This document shows, piece by piece, positions 51,383-63,713 of a DNA stretch of 64,000 bases. The translations under genes and the position numbers were made by a program. The notes beneath the pieces are model-generated. The model had not been told where the DNA came from, ran no database searches, and was given only the letters and a program-made list of their open reading frames with translations. Each line of letters opens with the position of its first letter. The first letter of the stretch is position 1. Where the stretch lies: positions 558,001-622,000 of the forward strand of contig JAUPFP010000053.1 in NCBI GenBank assembly GCA_036925085.1. The letters run 5' to 3'. This DNA is from Brachycybe producta (Eukaryota; Arthropoda; Diplopoda; Playtdesmida; Andrognathidae).

Positions 51383-52240
51383 CTTCGAATTCAACTTCAA
51401 CTTCAACTTTAAATTCAACTTTAAATTCAACTTCAACTTCAACTTCAACTTCAACTTCAAGTTCAAATTCAACTTCAGCTTTAACTTCAACTTCAACTTC
51501 AACTTCAAACTCAACTTCAAATTCATCTTCAACTTCAACTTTAACTTCAACTTCAACTTCAACTTTAAATTCAACTTTAACATCAACTTCAACTTCAACT
51601 TCAAATTCAACTTCAAATTAAACTTCAACATCAACTTCAACTTCAACTTCAACTTTAACTTCATTTTCAACTTCAACTTCGACTTCAACTTAAAATTCAA
51701 CTTCAACTTCAATGTCAACTTCAACTTCAACTTCAACTTCAACTTTAACTTCATCTTCAACTTCAACTTCAACTTCAACTTAAAATTTAACTTCAACTTC
51801 AATGTCAACTTCAACTTCAATGTCAACTTCAACTTCAACTTCAACTTCAACTTTAACTTCATCTTCAACTTCAACTTCAACTTCAACTTCAACTTAAAAT
51901 TCAACTTCAACTTCAACTTCAATGTCAACTTCAACTTCAACTTAAACTTAAAATTCAACTTCAACTTCATTTTCAACTTCAACTTCGACTTCAACTTAAA
52001 ATTCAACTTCAACTTCAATGTCAACTTCAACTTCAACTTCAACTTCAACTTTAACTTCATCTTCAACTTCAACTTCAACTTCAACTTAAAATTTAACTTC
52101 AACTTCAATGTCAACTTCAACTTCAATGTCAACTTCAACTTCAACTTCAACTTCAACTTTAACTTCATCTTCAACTTCAACTTCAACTTCAACTTCAACT
52201 TCAACTTAAAATTCAACTTCAACTTCAACTTCAATGTCAA

Positions 52241-52306
52241 CTTGATCTTTAACTTGAACTTCAAGTTCAAGTTCAACTTCAACTTTGAATTCAACTTTAA
52301 ATTCAA
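52241..52306. repeat. Dyad module, single, late form
   Basis: In F2, 150 bp after the ATTTAA at 52091. Confidence 0.94.
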
Positions 52307-54658
52307 CTTCAACTTCAACTTCAAATTCAACTTCAACTTCAATTTCAACTTCAACTTCAACTTCAAACTCAACTTCAACTTCATATTGAACTTCAACTTC
52401 AACTTCAACTTCAAATTCAACTTCAACATCAACTTCAACTTCAACTTCAAATTCAACTTCAAATTAAACTTCAACTTCATCTTCAACTTCAACTTCAACT
52501 TTAACTTCATCTTCAACTTCAACTTCAACTTCAACTTCAACTTCAATTTCAACTTCAACATCAACTTCAACTTCAACTTCAACTTCAACTTAAAATTCAA
52601 CTTCAACTTCAATGTCAACTTCAACTTCAACTTCAACTTTAACTTCACCTTCAACTTCAACTTCAACTTAAAATTCAACTTCAACTTCAACTTCAACTTC
52701 AACTTCAATGTCAACTTCAACTTCAACTTCAACTTAAAATTCAACTTCAACTTCAACTTCAACTTCAACTTTAACTTCATTTTCAACTTCAACTTCAAAT
52801 TCAACTTAAAATTCAACTTCAACTTCAATGTCAACTTCAACTTCAACTTCAACTTCAACTTCAACTTTAACTTCATCTTCAACTTCAACTTCAACTTCAA
52901 CTTAAAATTCAACTTCAACTTCAATGTCAACTTCAACTTCAACTTCAACTTCAACTTTAACTTCATCTTCAACTTCAACTTAAAATTCAACTTCAACTTC
53001 AACTTTAAATTCAACTTCAACTTCAACTCCAACTTCAACTTTAACTTCATTTTCAACTTCAACTTCAACTTCAACTTAAAATTCAACTTCAACTTCAATG
53101 TTAACTTCAACTTCAACTTCAACTTCAACTTTAACTTCATCTTCAACTTCAACTTCAACTTCAACTTAAAATTCAACTTCAACTTCAACTTCAATGTCAA
53201 CTTCAACTTCAACTTAAACTTAAAATTCAACTTCAACTTCAACTTTAACTTCATTTTCAACTTCAACTTCAACTTCAACTTAAAATTCAACTTCAACTTC
53301 AATGTTAACTTCAACTTCAACTTCAACTTCAACTTTAACTTCATCTTCAACTTCAACTTCAACTTCAACTTAAAATTCAACTTCAACTTCAACTTCAATG
53401 TCAACTTCAACTTCAACTTCAACTTAAAATTCAACTTCAACTTCAACTTTAACTTCATCTTCAACTTCAATGTCAACTTCAACTTCAACTTCAACTTAAA
53501 ATTCAACTTCAACTTCAACTTTAACTTCATCTTCAACTTCAACTTCAACTTCAACTTAAAATTCAACTTCAACTTCAACTTCAATGTCAACTTCAACTTC
53601 AACTTCAACTTCATTTTCAACTTCAACTTCGACTTCAACTTAAAATTCAACTTCAACTTCAATGTCAACTTCAACTTCAACTTCAACTTCAACTTTAACT
53701 TCATCTTCAACTTCAACTTCAACTTCATCTTCAACTTCAACTTCAACTTTAACTTCAACTTTAACTTCAACTTCAACTTAAAATTCAACTTCAACTTCAA
53801 CTTCAACTTCAACTTCAACTTCAAATTCAACTTCAACTTCATATTGAACTTCAACTTCAACTTCAACTTCAACATCAACTTCAACTTCAACTTCAAATTC
53901 AACTTCAAATTCAACTTCAACTTCATCTTTAACTTCAACTTCAACTTTAACTTCATCTTCAACTTCAACTTCAACTTAAAATTCAACTTCAACTTCAACT
54001 TCAATGTCAACTTCAACTTCATCTTCAACTTCAACTTCAACTTAAAATTCAACTTCAACTTCAACTTCAATGTCAACTTCAACTTCAACTTCAACTTCAA
54101 CTTTAACTTCATCTTCAACTTGAACTTCAACTTCAACTTCATAATGAACTTCAACTTCAACTTCAACTTCAAATTCAACTTCAACATCAACTTCAACTTC
54201 AATGTTAACTTCAACTTCAACTTCAACTTAAAATTCAACTTCAACTTCAACTTCAACTTAAACTTTAACTTCATTTTCAACTTCAACTTCAACTTAAAAT
54301 TCAACTTCAACTTCAACTTCAATGTCAACTTCAAATTCAACTTCAACATCAACTTCAACTTCAATGTCAACTTCAACTTCAACTTCAACTTCAAATTCAA
54401 CTTCAACTTCAACTTCAACTTCAATTTCAAATTCAACTTCAACTTCAACTTCAACTTCAACTTTAACTTCATTTTCAACTTCAACTCCAACTTCAACATA
54501 AAATTCAACTTCAACTTCAATGTCAACTTCAACTTCAACTTTAACTTCAACTTTAACTTCATCTTCAACTTCAACTTCAATTTCAACTTAAAATTCAATT
54601 TCAACTTCAACTTCAATGTCAACTTCAACTTCAAATTTAACTTCAACTTCAACTTCGA

Positions 54659-54663
54659 CTTAA
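54659..54663. other. Phase-break junction 3
   Basis: Identical unit and context; 3,689 bp after junction 2. Confidence 0.97.
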
Positions 54664-54969
54664 CTTCAACTTCAAATTCAACTTCAACTTCAACTTCAAC
54701 TTCAACTTCAAATTCAACTTCAACATCAACTTCAACTTCAACTTCAAATTCAACTTCAACATCAACTTTAACTTCAACTTCAAATTCAACTTCAAATTCA
54801 ACTTCAACTCCATCTTCAACTTCAACTTTAACTTCATCTTCAACTTCAACTTCAACTTCAACTTAAAATTCAACTTCAACTACAACTTAAACTTTAACTT
54901 CAACTTTAACTTCAACTTCAACTTTAACTTCAAATTCAACTTCAACTTCAAATTCAACTTCAACTTCAA

Positions 54970-55071
54970 CTACAATTTCATATTCAAGTTCAACTTCAAT
55001 TTCATATTCAAGTTCAACTTCAGTTTCATATTCAAGTTCAACTTCAATTTCATATTCAAGTTCAACTTCAA
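54970..55071. repeat. 24-bp subrepeat array, four-fold form
   Basis: Start of the hybrid F/D block; GAATTC at 55076. Confidence 0.93.
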
Positions 55072-56181
55072 CTTCGAATTCAACTTCAACTTCAACTTTA
55101 AATTCAACTTTAAATTCAACTTCAACTTCAACTTCAACTTCAACTTCAAGTTCAAATTCAACTTCAGCTTTAACTTCAACTTCAACTTCAACTTCAAACT
55201 CAACTTCAAATTCATCTTCAACTTCAACTTTAACTTCAACTTCAACTTCAACTTTAAATTCAACTTTAACATCAACTTCAACTTCAACTTCAAATTCAAC
55301 TTCAAATTAAACTTCAACATCAACTTCAACTTCAACTTCAACTTTAACTTCATTTTCAACTTCAACTTCGACTTCAACTTAAAATTCAACTTCAACTTCA
55401 ATGTCAACTTCAACTTCAACTTCAAATTCAACTTCAACTTCATCTTTAACTTCAACTTCAACTTTAACTTCATCTTCAACTTCAACTTCAACTTAAAATT
55501 CAACTTCAACTTCAACTTCAATGTCAACTTCAACTTCATCTTCAACTTCAACTTCAACTTAAAATTCAACTTCAACTTCAACTTCAATGTCAACTTCAAC
55601 TTCAACTTCAACTTCAACTTTAACTTCATCTTCAACTTGAACTTCAACTTCAACTTCATAATGAACTTCAACTTCAACTTCAACTTCAAATTCAACTTCA
55701 ACATCAACTTCAACTTCAATGTTAACTTCAACTTCAACTTCAACTTTAACTTCATCTTCAACTTCAACTTCAACTTCAACTTCAACTTAAAATTCAACTT
55801 CAACTTCAACTTCAATGTCAACTTCAACTTCAACTTCAACTTAAAATTCAACTTCAACTTCATTTTCAACTTCAACTTCGACTTCAACTTAAAATTCAAC
55901 TTCAACTTCAATGTCAACTTCAACTTCAACTTCAACTTCAACTTTAACTTCATCTTCAACTTCAACTTCAACTTCAACTTAAAATTTAACTTCAACTTCA
56001 ATGTCAACTTCAACTTCAATGTCAACTTCAACTTCAACTTCAACTTCAACTTTAACTTCATCTTCAACTTCAACTTCAACTTCAACTTCAACTTAAAATT
56101 CAACTTCAACTTCAACTTCAATGTCAACTTCAACTTCAACTTCAACTTAAAATTCAACTTCAACTTCAACTTCAATGTCAA

Positions 56182-56247
56182 CTTGATCTTTAACTTGAAC
56201 TTCAAGTTCAAGTTCAACTTCAACTTTGAATTCAACTTTAAATTCAA
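56182..56247. repeat. Dyad module, single, late form
   Basis: In the hybrid F/D block, 198 bp after the ATTTAA at 55984. Confidence 0.94.
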
Positions 56248-57567
56248 CTTCAACTTCAACTTCAAATTCAACTTCAACTTCAATTTCAACTTCAACTTGA
56301 ACTTCAAACTCAACTTCAACTTCATATTGAACTTCAACTTCAACTTCAACTTCAAATTCAACTTCAACATCAACTTCAACTTCAACTTCAAATACAACTT
56401 CAAATTAAACTTCAACTTCATCTTCAACTTCAACTTCAACTTTAACTTCATCTTCAACTTCAACTTCAACTTCAACTTCAACTTCAAATTCAACTTCAAC
56501 ATCAACTTCAACTTCAACTTCAACTTCAACTTAAAATTCAACTTCAACTTCAATGTCAACTTCAACTTCAACTTCAACTTTAACTTCATCTTCAACTTCA
56601 ACTTCAACTTAAAATTCAACTTCAACTTCAACTTCAACTTCAATGTCAACTTCAACTTCAACTTCAACTTAAAATTCAACTTCAACTTCAACTTCAACTT
56701 CAACTTTAACTTCATTTTCAACTTCAACTTCAAATTCAACTTAAAATTCAACTTCAACTTCAATGTCAACTTCAACTTCAACTTCAACTTCAACTTCAAC
56801 TTTAACTTCATCTTCAACTTCAACTTCAACTTCAACTTAAAATTCAACTTCAACTTCAATGTCAACTTCAACTTCAACTTCAACTTCAACTTTAACTTCA
56901 TCTTCAACTTCAACTTAAAATTCAACTTCAACTTCAACTTTAAATTCAACTTCAACTTCAACTCCAACTTCAACTTTAACTTCATTTTCAACTTCAACTT
57001 CAACTTCAACTTAAAATTCAACTTCAACTTCAATGTTAACTTCAACTTCAACTTCAACTTCAACTTTAACTTCATCTTCAACTTCAACTTCAACTTCAAC
57101 TTAAAATTCAACTTCAACTTCAACTTCAATGTCAACTTCAACTTCAACTTCAACTTAAAATTCAACTTCAACTTCAACTTTAACTTCATTTTCAACTTCA
57201 ACTTCAACTTCAACTTAAAATTCAACTTCAACTTCAATGTGAACTTCAACTTCAACTTCAACTTCAACTTTAACTTCATCTTCAACTTCAACTTCAACTT
57301 CAACTTAAAATTCAACTTCAACTTCAACTTCAATGTCAACTTCAACTTCAACTTCAACTTAAAATTCAACTTCAACTTCAACTTTAACTTCATCTTCAAC
57401 TTCAACTTCAACTTAAAATTCAACTTCAACTTCAACTTCAATGTCAACTTCAACTTCAACTTCAACTTCAACTTCAACTTCAACTTCAACTTCAACTTCA
57501 ACTTTAACTTTAACTTCATCTTCAACTTCAACTTCAACTTCAACTTCAACTTTAACTTCATCTTCAA

Positions 57568-58065
57568 CTACAACTTCAACTTCAACTTAAAATTCAACTT
57601 CAACTTCAACTTCAACTTCAACTTCAACTTCAAATTCAACTTCAACTTCATATTGAACTTCAACTTCAACTTCAACATCAACTTCAACTTCAACTTCAAA
57701 TTCAACTTCAAATTCAACTTCAACTTCATCTTGAACTTCAACTTCAACTTTAACTTCATCTTCAACTTCAACTTCAACTTAAAATTCAACTTCAACTTCA
57801 ACTTCAATGTCAACTTCAACTTCATCTTCAACTTCAACTTCAACTTAAAATTCAACTTCAACTTCAACTTCAACTTCAACTTCAACTTTAACTTCATCTT
57901 CAACTTCAACTTCAACTTCAACTTAAAATTCAACTTCAACTTCAACTTCAATGTCAACTTCAACTTCAACTTCAACTTCAACTTCAACTTCAACTTCAAC
58001 TTCAACTTCAACTTTAACTTCATCTTCAACTTCAACTTCAACTTCAACTTTAACTTCATCTTCAA
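57568..58065. repeat. Short E block, copy 2
   Basis: Counterpart of 45133-45624 with one extra hexamer. Confidence 0.8.
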
Positions 58066-59097
58066 CTACAACTTAAACTTCAACTTAAAATTCAACTTCA
58101 ACTTCAACTTCAACTTCAACTTCAACTTCAAATTCAACTTCAACTTCATATTGAACTTCAACTTCAACTTCAACTTCAACATCAACTTCAACTTCAACTT
58201 CAAATTCAACTTCAAATTCAACTTCAACTTCATCTTCAACTTCAACTTCAACTTTAACTTCATCTTCAACTTCAACTTCAACTTAAAATTCAACTTCAAC
58301 TTCAACTTCAATGTCAACTTCAACTTCATCTTCAACTTCAACTTCAACTTAAAATTCAACTTCAACTTCAACTTCAATGTCAACTTCAACTTCAACTTCA
58401 ACTTCAACTTCAACTTTAACTTCATCTTCAACTTGAACTTCAACTTCAACTTCATAATGAACTTCAACTTCAACTTCAACTTCAAATTCAACTTCAACAT
58501 CAACTTCAACTTCAATGTTAACTTCAACTTCAACTTCGACTTAAAATTCAACTTCAACTTCAACTTCAACTTAAACTTTAACTTCATTTTCAACTTCAAC
58601 TTCAACTTCAACTTAAAATTCAACTTCAACTTCAACTTCAATGTCAACTTCAACTTCAACTTCAACTTCAACTTTAACTTCATCTTCAACTTCAACTTCA
58701 ACTTCAACTTCAAATTCAACTTCAACTTCATAATGAACTTCAACTTCAACTTCAACTTCAAATTCAACTTCAACATCAACTTCAACTTCAATGTCAACTT
58801 CAACTTCAACTTCAACTTCAAATTCAACTTCAACTTCAACTTCAACTTCAACTTCAACTTCAATTTCAAATTCAACTTCAACTTCAACTTCAACTTCAAC
58901 TTTAACTTCATTTTCAACTTCAACTCCAACTTCAACTTAAAATTCAACTTCAACTTCAATGTCAACTTCAACTTCAACTTTAACTTCAACTTTAACTTCA
59001 TCTTCAACTTCAACTTCAATTTCAACTTAAAATTCAATTTCAACTTCAACTTCAATGTCAACTTCAACTTCAAATTTAACTTCAACTTCAACTTCGA
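58066..59097. repeat. E2 block, copy 2 (single form)
   Basis: Counterpart of 45625-47142 without the internal duplication; ends at phase break 4. Confidence 0.8.
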
Positions 59098-59102
59098 CTT
59101 AA
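59098..59102. other. Phase-break junction 4
   Basis: Counterpart of junction 1 at an offset of 11,955 bp. Confidence 0.97.
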
Positions 59103-59366
59103 CTTCAACTTCAAATTCAACTTCAACTTCAACTTCGACTTAAAATTCAACTTCAACTTCAACTTCAACTTAAACTTTAACTTCATTTTCAACTTCAACT
59201 TCAACTTCAACTTAAAATTCAACTTCAAATTCAACTTCAACATCAACTTTAACTTCAACTTCAAATTCAACTTCAAATTCAACTTCAACTTCATCTTCAA
59301 CTTCAACTTTAACTTCATCTTTAACTTCAACTTCAACTTCAACTTCAAATTCAACTTCAACTTCAA
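59103..59366. repeat. Linker block, copy 2
   Basis: Counterpart of 47148-47423, two hexamers shorter. Confidence 0.8.
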
Positions 59367-59468
59367 CTACAATTTCATATTCAAGTTCAACTTCAATTTC
59401 ATATTCAAGTTCAACTTCAGTTTCATATTCAAGTTCAACTTCAATTTCATATTCAAGTTCAACTTCAA
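59367..59468. repeat. 24-bp subrepeat array, four-fold form
   Basis: Start of F3; GAATTC at 59473. Confidence 0.93.
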
Positions 59469-60362
59469 CTTCGAATTCAACTTCAACTTCAACTTTAAAT
59501 TCAACTTTAAATTCAACTTCAACTTCAACTTCAACTTCAACTTCAAGTTCAAATTCAACTTCAGCTTTAACTTCAACTTCAACTTCAACTTCAAACTCAA
59601 CTTCAAATTCATCTTCAACTTCAACTTTAACTTCAACTTCAACTTCAACTTCAAATTCAACTTTAACATCAACTTCAACTTCAACTTCAAATTCAACTTC
59701 AAATTAAACTTCAACTTCAACTTCAACTTTAACTTCATTTTCAACTTCAACTTCGACTTCAACTTAAAATTCAACTTCAACTTCAATGTCAACTTCAACT
59801 TCAACTTCAACTTCAACTTTAACTTCATCTTCAACTTCAACTTCAACTTCAACTTAAAATTTAACTTCAACTTCAATGTCAACTTCAACTTCAATGTCAA
59901 CTTCAACTTCAACTTCAACTTCAACTTTAACTTCATCTTCAACTTCAACTTCAACTTCAACTTCAACTTAAAATTCAACTTCAACTTCAACTTCAATGTC
60001 AACTTCAACTTCAACTTCAACTTAAAATTCAACTTCAACTTCATTTTCAACTTCAACTTCGACTTCAACTTAAAATTCAACTTCAACTTCAATGTCAACT
60101 TCAACTTCAACTTCAACTTCAACTTTAACTTCATCTTCAACTTCAACTTCAACTTCAACTTAAAATTTAACTTCAACTTCAATGTCAACTTCAACTTCAA
60201 TGTCAACTTCAACTTCAACATCAACTTCAACTTTAACTTCATCTTCAACTTCAACTTCAACTTCAACTTCAACTTAAAATTCAACTTCAACTTCAACTTC
60301 AATGTCAACTTCAACTTCAACTTCAACTTAAAATTCAACTTCAACTTAAACTTCAATGTCAA

Positions 60363-60428
60363 CTTGATCTTTAACTTGAACTTCAAGTTCAAGTTCAACT
60401 TCAACTTTGAATTCAACTTTAAATTCAA
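60363..60428. repeat. Dyad module, single, late form
   Basis: In F3, 198 bp after the ATTTAA at 60165. Confidence 0.94.
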
Positions 60429-62918
60429 CTTCAACTTCAACTTCAAATTCAACTTCAACTTCAATTTCAACTTCAACTTCAACTTCAAACTCAACTTCAA
60501 CTTCATATTGAACTTCAACTTCAACTTCAACTTCAAATTCAACTTCAACATCAACTTCAACTTCAACTTCAAATTCAACTTCAAATTAAACTTCAACTTC
60601 ATCTTCAACTTCAACTTCAACTTTAACTTCATCTTCAACTTCAACTTCAACTTCAACTTCAACTTCAAATTCAACTTCAACATCAACTTCAACTTCAACT
60701 TCAACTTCAACTTAAAATTCAACTTCAACTTCAATGTCAACTTCAACTTCAACTTCAACTTTAACTTCATCTTCAACTTCAACTTCAACTTAAAATTCAA
60801 CTTCAACTTCAACTTCAACTTCAACTTCAATGTCAACTTCAACTTCAACTTCAACTTAAAATTCAACTTCAACTTCAACTTCAACTTTAACTTCATTTTC
60901 AACTTCAACTTCAAATTCAACTTAAAATTCAACTTCAACTTCAATGTCAACTTCAACTTCAACTTCAACTTCAACTTCAACTTTAACTTCATCTTCAACT
61001 TCAACTTCAACTTCAACTTAAAATTCAACTTCAACTTCAATGTCAACTTCAACTTCAACTTCAACTTCAACTTTAACTTCATCTTCAACTTCAACTTAAA
61101 ATTCAACTTCAACTTCAACTTTAAATTCAACTTCAACTTCAACTCCAACTTCAACTTTAACTTCATTTTCAACTTCAACTTCAACTTCAACTTAAAATTC
61201 AACTTCAACTTCAATGTTAACTTCAACTTCAACTTCAACTTCAACTTTAACTTCATCTTCAACTTCAACTTCAACTTCAACTTAAAATTCAACTTCAACT
61301 TCAACTTCAATGTCAACTTCAACTTCAACTTCAACTTAAAATTCAACTTCAACTTCAAGTTTAACTTCATTTTCAACTTCAACTTCAACTTCAACTTAAA
61401 ATTCAACTTCAACTTCAATGTTAACTTCAACTTCAACTTCAACTTCAACTTTAACTTCATCTTCAACTTCAACTTCAACTTCAACTTAAAATTCAACTTC
61501 AACTTCAACTTCAATGTCAACTTCAACTTCAACGTCAACTTAAAATTCAACTTCAACTTCAACTTTAACTTCATCTTCAACTTCAATGTCAACTTCAACT
61601 TCAACTTCAACTTAAAATTCAACTTCAACTTCAACTTTAACTTCATCTTCAACTTCAACTTCAACTTCAACTTAAAATTCAACTTCAACTTCAACTTCAA
61701 TGTCAACTTCAACTTCAACTTCAACTTCAACTTCAACTTCAACTTCAACTTCAACTTTAACTTCATCTTCAACTTCAACTTCAACTTCAACTTCAACTTT
61801 AACTTCATCTTCAACTACAACTTCAACTTCAACGTAAAATTCAACTTCAACTTCAACTTCAACTTCAACTTCAACTTCAAATTCAACTTCAACTTCATAT
61901 TGAACTTCAACTTCAACTTCAACTTCAACATCAACTTCAACTTCAACTTCAACTTCAAATTCAACTTCAAATTCAACTTCAACTTCATCTTCAACTTCAA
62001 CTTCAACTTTAACTTCAACTTTAACTTCAACTTCAACTTAAAATTCAACTTCAACTTCAACTTCAACTTCAACTTCAACTTCAAATTCAACTTCAACTTC
62101 ATATTGAACTTCAACTTCAACTTCAACTTCAACATCAACTTCAACTTCAACTTCAAATTCAACTTCAAATTCAACTTCAACTTCATCTTTAACTTCAACT
62201 TCAACTTTAACTTCATCTTCAACTTCAACTTCAACTTAAAATTCAACTTCAACTTCAACTTCAATGTCAACTTCAACTTCATCTTCAACTTCAACTTCAA
62301 CTTAAAATTCAACTTCAACTTCAACTTCAATGTCAACTTCAACTTCAACTTCAACTTCAACTTTAACTTCATCTTCAACTTGAACTTCAACTTCAACTTC
62401 ATAATGAACTTCAACTTCAACTTCAACTTCAAATTCAACTTCAACATCAACTTCAACTTCAATGTTAACTTCAACTTCAACTTCAACTTAAAATTCAACT
62501 TCAACTTCAACTTCAACTTAAACTTTAACTTCATTTTCAACTTCAACTTCAACTTAAAATTCAACTTCAACTTCAACTTCAATGTCAACTTCAAATTCAA
62601 CTTCAACATCAACTTCAACTTCAATGTCAACTTCAACTTCAACTTCAACTTCAAATTCAACTTCAACTTCAACTTCAACTTCAATTTCAAATTCAACTTC
62701 AACTTCAACTTCAACTTCAACTTTAACTTCATTTTCAACTTCAACTCCAACTTCAACATAAAATTCAACTTCAACTTCAATGTCAACTTCAACTTCAACT
62801 TTAACTTCAACTTTAACTTCATCTTCAACTTCAACTTCAATTTCAACTTAAAATTCAATTTCAACTTCAACTTCAATGTCAACTTCAACTTCAAATTTAA
62901 CTTCAACTTCAACTTCGA

Positions 62919-62923
62919 CTTAA
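62919..62923. other. Phase-break junction 5
   Basis: Counterpart of junction 2 at an offset of 11,949 bp. Confidence 0.97.
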
Positions 62924-63037
62924 CTTCAACTTCAAATTCAACTTCAACTACAACTTAAACTTTAACTTCAACTTTAACTTCAACTTCAACTTTAACTTCA
63001 AATTCAACTTCAACTTCAAATTCAACTTCAACTTCAA

Positions 63038-63139
63038 CTACAATTTCATATTCAAGTTCAACTTCAATTTCATATTCAAGTTCAACTTCAGTTTCATATT
63101 CAAGTTCAACTTCAATTTCATATTCAAGTTCAACTTCAA
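63038..63139. repeat. 24-bp subrepeat array, four-fold form
   Basis: Start of the collapsed F4; GAATTC at 63144. Confidence 0.93.
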
Positions 63140-63607
63140 CTTCGAATTCAACTTCAACTTCAACTTTAAATTCAACTTTAAATTCAACTTCAACTTCAAC
63201 TTCAACTTCAACTTCAAGTTCAAATTCAACTTCAGCTTTAACTTCAACTTCAACTTCAACTTCAAACTCAACTTCAAATTCATCTTCAACTTCAACTTTA
63301 ACTTCAACTTCAACTTCAACTTTAAATTCAACTTTAACATCAACTTCAACTTCAACTTCAAATTCAACTTCAAATTAAACTTCAACATCAACTTCAACTT
63401 CAACTTCAACTTTAACTTCATTTTCAACTTCAACTTCAACTTCAACTTAAAATTCAACTTCAACTTCAATGTCAACTTCAACTTCAACTTTAACTTCAAC
63501 TTTAACTTCATTTTCAACTTCAACTTCAATTTCAACTTAAAATTCAATTTCAACTTCAACTTCAATGTCAACTTCAAATTCAAATTTAACTTCAACTTCA
63601 ACTTCGA

Positions 63608-63612
63608 CTTAA
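63608..63612. other. Phase-break junction 6
   Basis: Same unit. The left context has ATTCAA before ATTTAA where the other six have CTTCAA. Confidence 0.97.
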
Positions 63613-63708
63613 CTTCAACTTCAAATTCAACTTCAACTTCAACTTCAACTTCAACTTCAAATTCAACTTCAACATCAACTTCAAATTTAACTTCAACTTC
63701 AACTTCGA

Positions 63709-63713
63709 CTTAA
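63709..63713. other. Phase-break junction 7
   Basis: Lies 101 bp after junction 6, inside a 101-bp tandem duplication that includes the junction. Confidence 0.97.

Larger units (their letters stand above)
51281..54969. repeat. F block, copy 2
   Basis: Doublet at 51785 and 52091, dyad module at 52241. The distance between them is 150 bp rather than 198 because 48 bp of whole hexamers are missing. Phase break at 54659. Confidence 0.85.
54970..57567. repeat. Hybrid F/D block
   Basis: The left ~470 bp are the start of an F block (CTACAA, four-fold 24-bp array). Then comes an internal F segment (CTTCATCTTTAA near 55439, CTTGAA-bearing part near 55635). From about 55,744 it matches D copy 2 at an offset of exactly 12,435 bp, including the dyad module at 56182. 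Only one ATTTAA of the doublet remains (55984). Confidence 0.82.
59367..63037. repeat. F block, copy 3
   Basis: Doublet at 59859 and 60165, dyad module at 60363, phase break at 62919. It shares private-looking variants with F1, such as CTTCAAGTTTAA near 61358 and the AACGTCAA near 61530, so F1 and F3 are closer to each other than to F2. It lacks the ~190-bp CATCAA-rich segment that F1 and F2 have after the break. Confidence 0.84.
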
